NCBI GenBank assembly: GCA_030427705.1 | Contig: JAUIBR010000038.1 | Location: 1 to 64,000, forward strand | Source: a bacterium | GTDB lineage: Bacteria > Myxococcota_A > Bradymonadia > Bradymonadales > Bradymonadaceae | DNA: 64,000 nt | Direction of reading: 5' to 3' | Shown: positions 23,698 to 32,171 of the stretch, piece by piece | Position numbering within the stretch: the stretch's first letter is position 1 | Layout: every line of letters starts with the position of its first letter | The notes under the pieces: model-generated | What the model was told of the DNA's origin: nothing | The model's input: the letters and a program-made list of their open reading frames with translations, nothing else | Database searches by the model: none | Translations under genes and position numbers: made by a program

Positions 23698-25311
23698 ATG
23701 AAACGACTGACTTATGTCGCGATTGCAGCACTATTGATCGCTGGATGTGACAAAAAGGAATCCCACGTGGCTGCGGACTACGCACCGCAAGCGATGGACG
23801 AAGAAGCAGAGGTCGCAGCTTCCCCAGCGGTTGAAATGAAAAAGGAATCTCGATCGCGGCCAAAGGCAAAAAGAAAACCTTCGCTTGAGCTCATGCGTGG
23901 AGATGGCGCCAGCGGGATGGCGATTGCCGAAGAGGAACCGCCTCCGATGCCTGACCCAGTCGCTAACAACGAGAAGTACGAAGATGCGGGGGTCAACGAT
24001 TGGACCGATACCGACAAGGACAATCTGTCGACCTTCGCCATCGACGTCGATACCGGCGCATATACAAACTCGCGGCGTCAGATCAATCAAGGCTCACTGC
24101 CAGCTCCAGCGTCGGTGCGTGTTGAAGAGTTCGTCAACTACTTCAAGTACGACTACCCAGATCCCGAGAAGACATTTGCCGTCTATTTCGAAGCTGCACC
24201 CTCGCCGTTCGCGACGGGACAAAATCGCTACCTGGCCCGCGTGGGTGTTCAAGGTAAGCGCATCGAAGCGAAGAAACGGCAACCAGCGCACCTAACGTTC
24301 TTGGTCGATGTTTCCGGCTCGATGAGCAGCCCCGACAAGCTCCCATTGGCGGTCAAAGCACTCAAGGTGCTGGTCAATAATCTGCAACCAAATGACACAG
24401 TTTCTTTGGTCACGTATGCAGGCAATACCGCTAAGGTCCTCGACCCAACAAAAGCCACGAATCGCGGGGCGATTTTTGAAGCGCTCGATTCACTGGGTGC
24501 AGGCGGCGGAACGGGGATGGAAGACGGCATGAAGACCGCCTACGACCTCGCGATTCGACAAAAGAAAAGCGGGGGAACGTCCCGAGTCATCGTGCTGTCT
24601 GACGGTGACGCTAATATTGGTCGGGCCGACCACAACTCCATCTTGCAGCAGATCGAAGCCTACGTGAAAGAAGGCGTCACAATGACGACCATCGGTCTGG
24701 GCTCAGGCAACTATAATGAGAAGATGATGGAGCAGTTGGCCAACAAAGGTAACGGCAACTACTTCTACATCGACTCACTGGCCGAAGCGCGCAAGGTCTT
24801 CGGGGAGCAGGTTGACGGCACCCTTCAGGTCATCGCAAAAGACGTCAAACTTCAGGTTGAGTTCGACCCGAAGAAGGTCAAACGCTACCGACTTATTGGC
24901 TATGAAAATCGCGATATTGCCGACCGCGATTTCCGAAATGATGCCGTCGACGCTGGCGAATTGGGTGCAGGTCACACGGTCACAGCACTCTACGAACTGG
25001 AGCTCAAAGGCGCACCGGAAGAAGGGCTCGGCGTGGTCCGGGTTCGGCACAAGAAGCCGGACGCGATCAAAGCCGTGGAAGACGCGTTCCCATTTGGTGC
25101 GGCGAACTTCAAGAAGAAGGTCAATGACGGCTCGGCAGATTTCCAGTTCGCGGCGTCCGTCGCAACGTTCGCCGAAATTCTGCGGGGTAGCCCACATACG
25201 AAGAGCGTAAACTTCGATTGGGTCCTCGAGATTGCTCAGCCGGCCGCTCAGAATCGTGAGGACCGACTCGCATTCATCGAATTGGTGAAGAAAGCCAAAG
25301 CCCTCAAGTAA
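23698..25311 (+). CDS. YfbK-like von Willebrand A domain lipoprotein
   Basis: The product has 537 residues. ATG 23698 follows aggagga, and the upstream in-frame start is rejected. The signal peptide ends LIAGC (Cys17). The YfbK layout is clear: a VWA N-terminal domain (STFAIDVDTGAYTNSRR, RVEEFVNYF), a VWA domain with intact DxSxS (LVDVSGSM), later VLSDGDANIG, and a C-terminal DUF3520-like domain (ADFQFAASVATFAEILRGS). Between lipobox and domains is a Lys/Arg/Pro linker. The family is widespread in Gram-negative bacteria and its role is poorly known. It ends 42 bp before the membrane gene at 25354. Confidence 0.9.
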   Translation: MKRLTYVAIAALLIAGCDKKESHVAADYAPQAMDEEAEVAASPAVEMKKESRSRPKAKRKPSLELMRGDGASGMAIAEEEPPPMPDPVANNEKYEDAGVNDWTDTDKDNLSTFAIDVDTGAYTNSRRQINQGSLPAPASVRVEEFVNYFKYDYPDPEKTFAVYFEAAPSPFATGQNRYLARVGVQGKRIEAKKRQPAHLTFLVDVSGSMSSPDKLPLAVKALKVLVNNLQPNDTVSLVTYAGNTAKVLDPTKATNRGAIFEALDSLGAGGGTGMEDGMKTAYDLAIRQKKSGGTSRVIVLSDGDANIGRADHNSILQQIEAYVKEGVTMTTIGLGSGNYNEKMMEQLANKGNGNYFYIDSLAEARKVFGEQVDGTLQVIAKDVKLQVEFDPKKVKRYRLIGYENRDIADRDFRNDAVDAGELGAGHTVTALYELELKGAPEEGLGVVRVRHKKPDAIKAVEDAFPFGAANFKKKVNDGSADFQFAASVATFAEILRGSPHTKSVNFDWVLEIAQPAAQNREDRLAFIELVKKAKALK

Positions 25312-25353
25312 TCCCGTGTGGGCGAGCCCAAATGGTTGCGCTATTCTTAATGG

Positions 25354-26805
25354 ATGCAACCAGGTCGTAAATTGGGCTCGCTCCGGCACCGGGAGTACTC
25401 CGTTGCTGAAGATGCGCAAGACATCTCGGAGTACCTCCAGACCCGGCTGCGCCAACCCGTAACCATCGCTGAGGTCGTCTCGCAGACCGGCATTCCGTTT
25501 GAGGATGCTGAGGAAGCGATGAACTACCTTGCTGTCCGCAATAATGCGACGGTGACGTGGTTGGGTGACCACAACGCCTATATTTTCAAGCAGGCCCACG
25601 CCTCGATCGCAGGCGAAATGCCAAGCTTATTTCGAAGTTTCGGACGGTACGCGACCGATACGTTTGCCTCGCAAATCGCATACATAATGCAAGCGCTGGT
25701 CGCGGTCGGACCGACGTTTGTTGCATCCGCGCTTTTCCTGCGCGCAGATTCTCCAATCGAGTGGGTCGCTGCCGGGACCCTATCGTTGGCTTCGGGCTAC
25801 TTCATCTTCTCTTCCATCTTGAGAAGCATGACGTTGATGCTCCCACTCGCCCTTGTGGCCGGGTTTGCGTATTACTGGGACACACTTGTCACTGGCGATG
25901 TCTTCTGGATACCAATCGTCATTCTGGCGGCCCTAGGCATTCAGGCCAAAACGGTCATGAAGTTCCGCAGCATGCGTCCTAACGACTCGCTGCGCTTGAT
26001 CTTCTGGGGGCGCGGCTTCACACAAACGACGAGCGACGAGAAGCGGCTCATGGAGCTGATCTCGGCGAAGCGCGGACGTGTCACAATCGGCGACCTCATG
26101 CGTACATTCGGCTGGAGCGTTGAGGAATGTAACGAGGCGCTTGCCGACCTACTTATCGAGTATGGTGGGGACATCGCGGTCGATTCGGCCGGGACCATTC
26201 ATCTACAGTTCCCCGAATTGGCGGACCGTGGCGTGGAACACCAGATGCCAAAACCTGCCTACGAGCTGGAGCGAGACCCACCGGGACCATTTGAAGGTCT
26301 GAACTTAGGGTGGGTGGGACTCATCACGATTATGTGCGCCGTGGGTCTGTTCATTTCGCCGCTGAATCCTGCGTACGTAGAGTTCGTAAAGGGCGTCGAT
26401 TTCACGCTGTCGGGAATTGGCATGTTTGTCCGACAGGCCGCCGCCCTACTCTTCACGATTCCACTGGGTGTGTACCTGGTACGAATGATCAACAATATCC
26501 GGGAACTTGGGCATCATGAGGAACGCCGCGAGTTTCTGGACGCCCTCGAATACGCCGACAAAAACGCAAAGGGGTCACTAATCGGCGTCGATTGGTACGA
26601 CGAAGAAATCCTCACCGACCTGAATGCCCAGATTCATCCAGAAAAGTCCGAGCCAGGGACGCTGTACGTCAGCTTCCCGGACCTCGCCCCATCTTTGCCG
26701 GACGCAACAATGGACGAGATATTCTTCGACTTCGACGAGAACGGATTGGTTCAGAACAAGCAGGTGTTCGAGCACAACCAAGAGGTCCGAAGTTGGAAAT
26801 CTTGA
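25354..26805 (+). CDS. Polytopic membrane protein with two winged-helix-like segments
   Basis: The product has 483 residues. A soluble N-terminal segment (TIAEVVSQTGIPFEDAEEAMNYL) looks like a small helix-turn-helix or winged-helix fold. Four transmembrane helices follow at about residues 107-205. A second similar segment (VTIGDLMRTFGWSVEECNEALADLL, then IHLQFPEL) follows, then two or three further helices (about 320-385), then a soluble C-terminal region with repeated EILTDLNAQ / MDEIFFDFDENG phrases. Two wHTH-like modules placed between membrane blocks is an unusual order. No family is recognised. It follows the YfbK-like gene closely. Confidence 0.65.
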   Translation: MQPGRKLGSLRHREYSVAEDAQDISEYLQTRLRQPVTIAEVVSQTGIPFEDAEEAMNYLAVRNNATVTWLGDHNAYIFKQAHASIAGEMPSLFRSFGRYATDTFASQIAYIMQALVAVGPTFVASALFLRADSPIEWVAAGTLSLASGYFIFSSILRSMTLMLPLALVAGFAYYWDTLVTGDVFWIPIVILAALGIQAKTVMKFRSMRPNDSLRLIFWGRGFTQTTSDEKRLMELISAKRGRVTIGDLMRTFGWSVEECNEALADLLIEYGGDIAVDSAGTIHLQFPELADRGVEHQMPKPAYELERDPPGPFEGLNLGWVGLITIMCAVGLFISPLNPAYVEFVKGVDFTLSGIGMFVRQAAALLFTIPLGVYLVRMINNIRELGHHEERREFLDALEYADKNAKGSLIGVDWYDEEILTDLNAQIHPEKSEPGTLYVSFPDLAPSLPDATMDEIFFDFDENGLVQNKQVFEHNQEVRSWKS

Positions 26806-26809
26806 GTGC

Positions 26810-27613
26810 TCACAGCGGCAGCCGCACGTGTGCGTCGTAGTCCTTCATGAGCTCAGACTCGAAATCGTTCTCGACCAAACCCTGCCAAAATGCGGCAAGC
26901 ATGTCGTGGGTTTCCGTCTTTCCGGTGTGGGCTCTCCAGACATAATCCAGACGCGCGATTATCGCGCACGACCATCGCATCACTTGATTCCGCGGAAGCT
27001 CCGACCACTGACTCTGTAACAACTTGGCATCGTTTTCAGCGTCGGTTAGCGCAACAAAATACGACCGAGCATCTGGGTCGGTCTTTCGAATCATCTCTCG
27101 CAAAACAATGGCCCACGAGTTCAGTTGCAAAAGGCGCCCATCTAGAAGATGGCGTTTGGCCTCGGTGAACGGCTCACCATTATCGTCCGGAAGACGTTGC
27201 GCGACTTCTGCAACGAGGTCGCCAACCTTCGTCGCGATAGTCTCCCGTTTCGTGCGGCTCCTAAGGACGCCAACTATCCACTGGGTGAACGCCCCTTTTA
27301 TTTCAACTGGCGATGCAATCTCACGACGTTCGGGACTGACGATTGCGCCGGGACTAAGCTCAGCCACCAGACGTGTGTCTGGATGATTCGCCGCCAACTG
27401 TTCACACACGACACGAAACTCATAGCTGCTGTCGTCTCGGAACGTGCAACGCATCAACACGCCCGATTGCGGACGCGCTTCAACTCCGGGGGTTTGTGCA
27501 ACTGGTGTGAATTCCACCTTCGGAAACGACCAATCAAAGTCGATATCCCGAAGACTTCCCAGGTCTCGCACGTGCGATTTCAGCTCGGACTGGAAGTCGG
27601 TAGAGAGAATCAA
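26810..27613 (-). CDS. Hypothetical soluble protein
   Basis: The product has 267 residues with no signal peptide and no membrane segment. The sequence is mixed alpha/beta with a Trp/Phe-rich second half (SQWSELPRNQVMRWSCAIIARLDYVWRAH). No catalytic or binding motif is recognised. Its stop lies 4 bp from the stop of the convergent membrane gene. A one-mismatch copy of the dispersed motif lies at 27186 (read as Arg-Leu-Pro-Asp). It diverges from the dehydrogenase at 27693. Confidence 0.6.
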   Translation of the reverse strand: MILSTDFQSELKSHVRDLGSLRDIDFDWSFPKVEFTPVAQTPGVEARPQSGVLMRCTFRDDSSYEFRVVCEQLAANHPDTRLVAELSPGAIVSPERREIASPVEIKGAFTQWIVGVLRSRTKRETIATKVGDLVAEVAQRLPDDNGEPFTEAKRHLLDGRLLQLNSWAIVLREMIRKTDPDARSYFVALTDAENDAKLLQSQWSELPRNQVMRWSCAIIARLDYVWRAHTGKTETHDMLAAFWQGLVENDFESELMKDYDAHVRLPL

Positions 27614-27692
27614 AACAACTCCTAATCAATGATTTACAACCATCATAGATTCAGTGCATCCAAGAGGCGACATTCAAACGACTGAGGAAATC

Positions 27693-28358
27693 ATGACGAC
27701 ACTGGTAATTGGCGCAAATCGCGGCATTGGTCTCGAAATCGCAAAACAACTCTCGGATCGCGGCGACGAAGTCGTGGCGACCTATCGCTCAAACCCCGGT
27801 GAACTCAACGAGCTCGGCGTCGATACGATCGAAGGCGTCGATGTTCGAACCGACGAAGGCGTTCGTAACCTAATTGAAGGCATCGACGGACAAACGTTCG
27901 ACACGGTCTACGTGGTTGCAGGGGTCTTAAAAGGCAGCGGCCTGGGCCACCTGGACTTCGACACCATTCGCGACCTGTTTGATATCAATGCGGTTGGGCC
28001 GTTGAAGACAACCGAGGCCCTGGTGAAGGCAAAGGCAGTTACCGAAGGTTCAAAGATCGGCCTATTGACTAGCCGAATGGGGTCTATCGCAGATAACACC
28101 TCCGGTGGAAGCTACGCCTATCGCATGTCGAAAGCCGCGTTGAACTGCGCCGGCAAGTCGCTTGCAATGGACCTGCAGGATGACGGCGTCGCAGTCGTGC
28201 TGCTTCACCCAGGTTGGGTTCGAACGGACATGACGAACAACAACGGTCTAATCGACGTCGATGCAAGTGCCGAAGGACTCATTAGGCGCATGGACTCCCT
28301 TACCCTCGAAGAAACGGGAACCTTCTGGCACACCAACGGCGAAGAACTCCCCTGGTAG
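27693..28358 (+). CDS. Short-chain dehydrogenase/reductase (C-factor-like)
   Basis: The product has 221 residues, from ATG 27693 with gagg upstream. The Rossmann nucleotide-binding loop GANRGIG is at residues 7-13, a GxDVRT element follows, and the catalytic YAYRMSK (Tyr-x3-Lys) appears after the Ser-bearing strand LLTSRMGS. The LHPGWVRTDM stretch is typical of CsgA/C-factor-like SDRs, which are NAD(P)-dependent oxidoreductases; the Myxococcus member acts in development signalling. Substrate is unknown here. Confidence 0.9.
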   Translation: MTTLVIGANRGIGLEIAKQLSDRGDEVVATYRSNPGELNELGVDTIEGVDVRTDEGVRNLIEGIDGQTFDTVYVVAGVLKGSGLGHLDFDTIRDLFDINAVGPLKTTEALVKAKAVTEGSKIGLLTSRMGSIADNTSGGSYAYRMSKAALNCAGKSLAMDLQDDGVAVVLLHPGWVRTDMTNNNGLIDVDASAEGLIRRMDSLTLEETGTFWHTNGEELPW

Positions 28359-28588
28359 AACTGTGGCATTTTGTGGCAACGAGGCCGAGACCCGAGGCAA
28401 AAATGTCACAATCCGAGACCCCCGTGCCACAAACACCTACATGTAGGAACGTGTATACATTTCGAATACAGAATCTAATTCCGAACGCAACGCACTGATT
28501 TAACTAAGGTATTCCCGGAAAACGCCAAAAACGTGGCATACCTCGTGCTTTACCAACCTCCGTACGCACACCAACGCCCGGAGGCAAA
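28359..28588. other. Intergenic region with inverted repeats, no gene seen
   Basis: Between the dehydrogenase stop and the repeat lipoprotein start. TTTGTGGCA (28370-28378) and TGCCACAAA (28425-28433) form a 9-bp inverted repeat, with CGAGACCC repeated directly between them. AGGTAT (28507-28512) and ATACCT (28538-28543) form a second, shorter one. No coding frame is supported. These may be regulator sites, but no known consensus matches. Confidence 0.35.
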
Positions 28589-29380
28589 ATGCGACGCTCG
28601 AATTCTCTGATTAGTATCTTCATCGCAGCAGTGGTCGCCCTTTCGCTAGGGTTCCTGGCCGCTTGTGGGGACACCAGCACCGACTCGGACCCGCTTTCGC
28701 GCGACGGCTCAGCGCTTGAAGAACAAGCAGCGGACGCCGTTGACTCAGACGGCTATTGCGAACGCGCCAAGAAGGCCAAGAAAGCACCAAAGAACAACAA
28801 GAAGGTCATGATTTGCCATATCCCTCCAGGCAATCCGGCCAACGCACACACGATTATCGTCAGCAAGAACGCAGTCCGCGCACACCTCGCCCATGGGGAT
28901 GTTTTGGGAGCCTGCGGGTGTAGCGAAGACGACGACCCCGGCAACGGCAATCCTGGCAACGGGAATGGAAACCCTGGCGGCGGTGACGACGATGACGATG
29001 ACGATGATGATGATGACGACCATGGGAACGGCGATGGCGACGATGACTACGGTTATACGCCCGACGGCACTCCATCAGGCGGTGACGGTTCCACCGACGA
29101 TGGTGGCGGATCGACCGCTGACGGAACGCCGACGGGTGGTAGCGGTTCGACCGGAGACGGCACCACCGTTGACGGAACCCCAACCGGTGGCAGCGGGTCG
29201 ACCGGTGACGGCAGCACGGTCGACGGAACGCCTGTAGACGGTAGTGGCTCCACGGGCGGCGGAACGACAATTCCTGCTGGCGGTGTTTGCGACGCAGACC
29301 AAGTGCCATGCGGGTCCAGCAACGAGTGCGGATTCAATGCCATCTGCGACATGAACTGCTGCGTCTGGGTCCTTCTCTAG
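28589..29380 (+). CDS. Lipoprotein with CHIPPGN domain and Gly/Ser/Thr repeats
   Basis: The product has 263 residues. The signal peptide ends FLAAC (Cys27). Residues 70-110 contain a compact Cys/His domain (MICHIPPGNPANAHT...HLAHGDVLGACGC), a motif seen in many secreted proteins and possibly metal-binding. An acidic poly-Asp run follows, then Gly/Ser/Thr repeats of 17 residues (51 bp) at 29120-29272, and finally a Cys-rich end. Overall it looks like a surface-displayed anchored protein with a flexible repeat stalk. In-frame repeats could vary in number. Confidence 0.75.
   Translation: MRRSNSLISIFIAAVVALSLGFLAACGDTSTDSDPLSRDGSALEEQAADAVDSDGYCERAKKAKKAPKNNKKVMICHIPPGNPANAHTIIVSKNAVRAHLAHGDVLGACGCSEDDDPGNGNPGNGNGNPGGGDDDDDDDDDDDDHGNGDGDDDYGYTPDGTPSGGDGSTDDGGGSTADGTPTGGSGSTGDGTTVDGTPTGGSGSTGDGSTVDGTPVDGSGSTGGGTTIPAGGVCDADQVPCGSSNECGFNAICDMNCCVWVLL
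29120..29272 (+). repeat. 51-bp coding tandem repeat (three units)
   Basis: Three units start at 29120, 29171 and 29222, each encoding a DGTPxxGSGSTGxG-type 17-residue block. A diverged earlier unit starts near 29063. The period keeps the frame. Confidence 0.8.
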
Positions 29381-29419
29381 GACTTCACCCATGGCCACTT
29401 TGGTGATACCGAGTTGGCC

Positions 29420-30238
29420 ATGGCACCCATCATCACAAACGGCCCGCAGCGCATCGTTTGCCTCACGGAAGAGCCAACCGAGATTCTCTATGCGCTGGGT
29501 GAGCAAGACCGCATCGTCGGTATCAGCGCCTACACCGTTCGCCCTCCCGAGGCGAAGGAAACCAAACCTGTCGTTTCTGCGTTCATCGGTGGCAGCGTCA
29601 AGAAGATCAAAGCGCTAAATCCCGACCTCGTTATTGGCTTCTCGGATATTCAAGCCGACCTGGCCCGAGAGCTAATCGCAGAAAATCTGCAAGTCCTGAT
29701 ATTCAACCAGCGCTCCATCCAAGAAATCCTGGATGTTATCCTGACTCTCGGAAGAATCGTCGGTGCAGGACAGCGCGCCCGAAAGCTGGTCGATGGCTAT
29801 ATCAGTCGATTAGAACAGCTCGATATCCTGACAGCAGGCAGGTCCGGAAGACCTCGCGTCTACTTCGAAGAATGGGACGATCCCATCATTACCGGCATCG
29901 AATGGGTCAGCCAGCTCATCGAGCTCGCCGGCGGTAACGACGTGTTCAGTGACAAATCGAAAGGCAAACTCGCCAAGGAACGATTCGTCACTCTGGAAGA
30001 CATCGCGGCGGCAGACCCAGAAATCTATCTGGCCTCGTGGTGTGGCAAGCCGTTTGACCGGGATGCCGCTCTGGCCCGCCCCGGGCTCACAGAGATCACC
30101 GCGGTGAAAAGCAACCGAATCCATGAGCTCCCCGCAGAAATCATCCTGCAGCCTGGTCCGGCGTGTCTCACCGATGGACTCGACCGATTGGTTGAACTGA
30201 TTTCCCCCGACCTCTCGTGGCCGCCAACGCCAGATTAG
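29420..30238 (+). CDS. BtuF-like substrate-binding fold protein without signal peptide
   Basis: The product has 272 residues from ATG 29420; TTG 29414 is an alternative. It has the two-lobed class III binding-protein signature: RIVCLTEEPTEILYALGEQDRIVGIS, then NPDLVIGFSDIQ, the long connecting helix (IQEILDVILTLGRIVGAG), and DPEIYLASWCGKP. Homologues bind cobalamin or iron-siderophore for ABC import. No hydrophobic signal peptide or lipobox is visible and no permease or ATPase gene is adjacent, so a cytoplasmic or orphan role is possible. A copy of the dispersed motif at 29843 is read as Ser-Gly-Arg-Pro. Confidence 0.8.
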   Translation: MAPIITNGPQRIVCLTEEPTEILYALGEQDRIVGISAYTVRPPEAKETKPVVSAFIGGSVKKIKALNPDLVIGFSDIQADLARELIAENLQVLIFNQRSIQEILDVILTLGRIVGAGQRARKLVDGYISRLEQLDILTAGRSGRPRVYFEEWDDPIITGIEWVSQLIELAGGNDVFSDKSKGKLAKERFVTLEDIAAADPEIYLASWCGKPFDRDAALARPGLTEITAVKSNRIHELPAEIILQPGPACLTDGLDRLVELISPDLSWPPTPD

Positions 30239-30306
30239 GCAGCGATGAAGGGTAGTTTCATCCGCCCTCAAATCACGGTACCATCCAATCATCTCAAGAG
30301 GTTGCC

Positions 30307-31017
30307 ATGTATCGTCTATTGTTCGTCCTTCTGATGATCGTCTCGCTCGGTTGTAGTGGCGACGACGAAAGCTCCAATAACGCCAACAACGAAAACAACG
30401 TCGATTGCACGCCCACGAGCGAGTGTAACGACAACGAAGTTCAACGCATGCAGCCCTGCGCGGGATGCCGGGAGCTGAACAATGGGTGCGAGACCATCTA
30501 CTGCGAAGTCGACACGACATGCGATGAACCCTGCGCAGCGGGCGAATACGAGCCATTTGAGGGTTGCGACCCAGACAACGACACCGCATGTACTGTGCGA
30601 TTTGCCTGCGGTGGCGAAGTCGCCTGTCGAACCAGCGCCGCTTGCCTTGCGGAAACCACCTGTTCGGACGGCGGCGTTCTTTTGGATGCTTGTCCACAGG
30701 GGTCTACCGGATGCCTACCAACACAGGTCTGCGGGACCACCAAGTATTGCCCTACCCTTCAGGCGTGCGAGCGCGAGGGATGCGACCCCGGCGAGTCCCC
30801 GACCATCGTTTCATGTGCGGAAATCACGAACGGATTGCCATGTCGCGAAATCGATGCATGCGGTGGTGCGGGCCAAGTTACGTGTGTTTGTGCAGCTGAG
30901 GCATTGCTTTGCATGGATGATGAGGACTTCGACACAAACCCGTGTGTGCCCGGCCAACAGTGCCGTGAAGTCATGGGTTGCGGTCAGACGTTCTATTGCA
31001 AAGGCGAGTCGATCTAG
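30307..31017 (+). CDS. Cys-rich surface lipoprotein
   Basis: The product has 236 residues. The signal peptide ends VSLGC (Cys16), followed by a short Asn-rich linker (NNANNENNV) and a mature part with more than 25 Cys in a repeating pattern (C-x-x-x-x-x-C...CxxCxxL...C). Repeated phrases such as CGG...CRTSAACLAETTC and CGTTKYCPTLQACEREGC suggest tandem small disulfide-knotted modules. No enzyme motif is seen. It is co-directional with the next Asn-linker protein, 68 bp away. Confidence 0.75.
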   Translation: MYRLLFVLLMIVSLGCSGDDESSNNANNENNVDCTPTSECNDNEVQRMQPCAGCRELNNGCETIYCEVDTTCDEPCAAGEYEPFEGCDPDNDTACTVRFACGGEVACRTSAACLAETTCSDGGVLLDACPQGSTGCLPTQVCGTTKYCPTLQACEREGCDPGESPTIVSCAEITNGLPCREIDACGGAGQVTCVCAAEALLCMDDEDFDTNPCVPGQQCREVMGCGQTFYCKGESI

Positions 31018-31085
31018 CTTTCAGATCGTTTCAGTTTGATCGTTGCGGCCGATTCGTTAAAAGGCTCCCATCCAGAGGAGCCGCA

Positions 31086-32171
31086 ATGATGCGAAAAATC
31101 TCAATTCTATTCTGTTTTGCTCTACTGACGGGCTGCGGGGATTGCACCGATACAACGGGCGATGATCTTGGCGAAAACAACGTCGATACTTCCAAATTTG
31201 GGGACATGAATGGCGTGATCGACACGGAAGTCGATATGGATGGGGCGGATGGGTCGTTCGAGTTAGACATGGGCATGTCGAACAACGCGAACAATGCCAA
31301 CAACACAAACAACGCCAACAATACGAACAACTCGAATAATCAGAACAACCAAACGAACAACATGGCCGACATGGGCCAAGACCAAGCAGCGACGCCGGTC
31401 TGCGGTGATTCCAACATCGAAGGCAACGAAGTCTGTGATGACGGCAACACATCTGACGGCGACTACTGCTCGGCAGACTGTTCGACCGAAACCGGCATGT
31501 GTGGCGACGGCATCGTTCAGTCTAACGAGACGTGCGACGACGCGAGCACGACGAACTGCTTCACAACGCACGATGGTGGGGATGGCACATGTGTCCAGAG
31601 CGGACAATGTGTCGCGGGTTACAATCTGGACGCGAACGGAAACTGCGTGAGTTCCTTGCCCCCAGGAATCCCAACGCCCTGCTCACTCGGTACAGGCGGC
31701 TCACTCTCCAAATTCCACTACGACAACGGGTCAACAAGCGCGCGAATCGACAACTGGCATGCGTCGTGTTCGTACTCATTCGCGCCAAATTCAGCCTGCA
31801 ACGTCCGCGAGGTATATCCAGGCTTTGGCGACGTCGAGCGCACCTCGCAAGGCTATCCCGTGGCGACCTCGTCCCACTATGTCCGTGTTCGATACAGCGT
31901 TTCTGGACTGAGCTTCACGAACGCGACCCTCTACGTGCAGGCACGGTCGTATTCAACCGGCGCGTCCACAAATATCCGCGCGTGGTCCCCTATCTATGGT
32001 GATGTGGCCTATGGCCCAGTCGATAACGATTTCACGTATGATTGGTATGCGATCGATTGGTCGAACTTCCTCTCGCCATCGGACCAACCAAGCCTGACTG
32101 CTATTCAGCTGTACGCATATCAAGGCTCGAACAGTCTTGCGATCAAGGCCGTCGAGCTCTGCGTCGAATAG
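31086..32171 (+). CDS. Asn-linker lipoprotein with myxobacterial Cys-rich repeats
   Basis: The product has 361 residues. ATG 31086 follows gagg; the longer frame upstream is rejected. The signal peptide ends LLTGC, then an acidic segment, a long Asn-Asn-X linker (about residues 62-95), and two Cys-rich repeats of the Myxococcus type (CGDSNIEGNEVCDDGN..., CGDGIVQSNETCDD). The C-terminal half is a beta-rich jelly-roll-like domain with aromatic residues. These repeats occur in secreted myxobacterial proteins. The stop is immediately adjacent to that of the convergent caspase-like gene. Confidence 0.8.
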   Translation: MMRKISILFCFALLTGCGDCTDTTGDDLGENNVDTSKFGDMNGVIDTEVDMDGADGSFELDMGMSNNANNANNTNNANNTNNSNNQNNQTNNMADMGQDQAATPVCGDSNIEGNEVCDDGNTSDGDYCSADCSTETGMCGDGIVQSNETCDDASTTNCFTTHDGGDGTCVQSGQCVAGYNLDANGNCVSSLPPGIPTPCSLGTGGSLSKFHYDNGSTSARIDNWHASCSYSFAPNSACNVREVYPGFGDVERTSQGYPVATSSHYVRVRYSVSGLSFTNATLYVQARSYSTGASTNIRAWSPIYGDVAYGPVDNDFTYDWYAIDWSNFLSPSDQPSLTAIQLYAYQGSNSLAIKAVELCVE

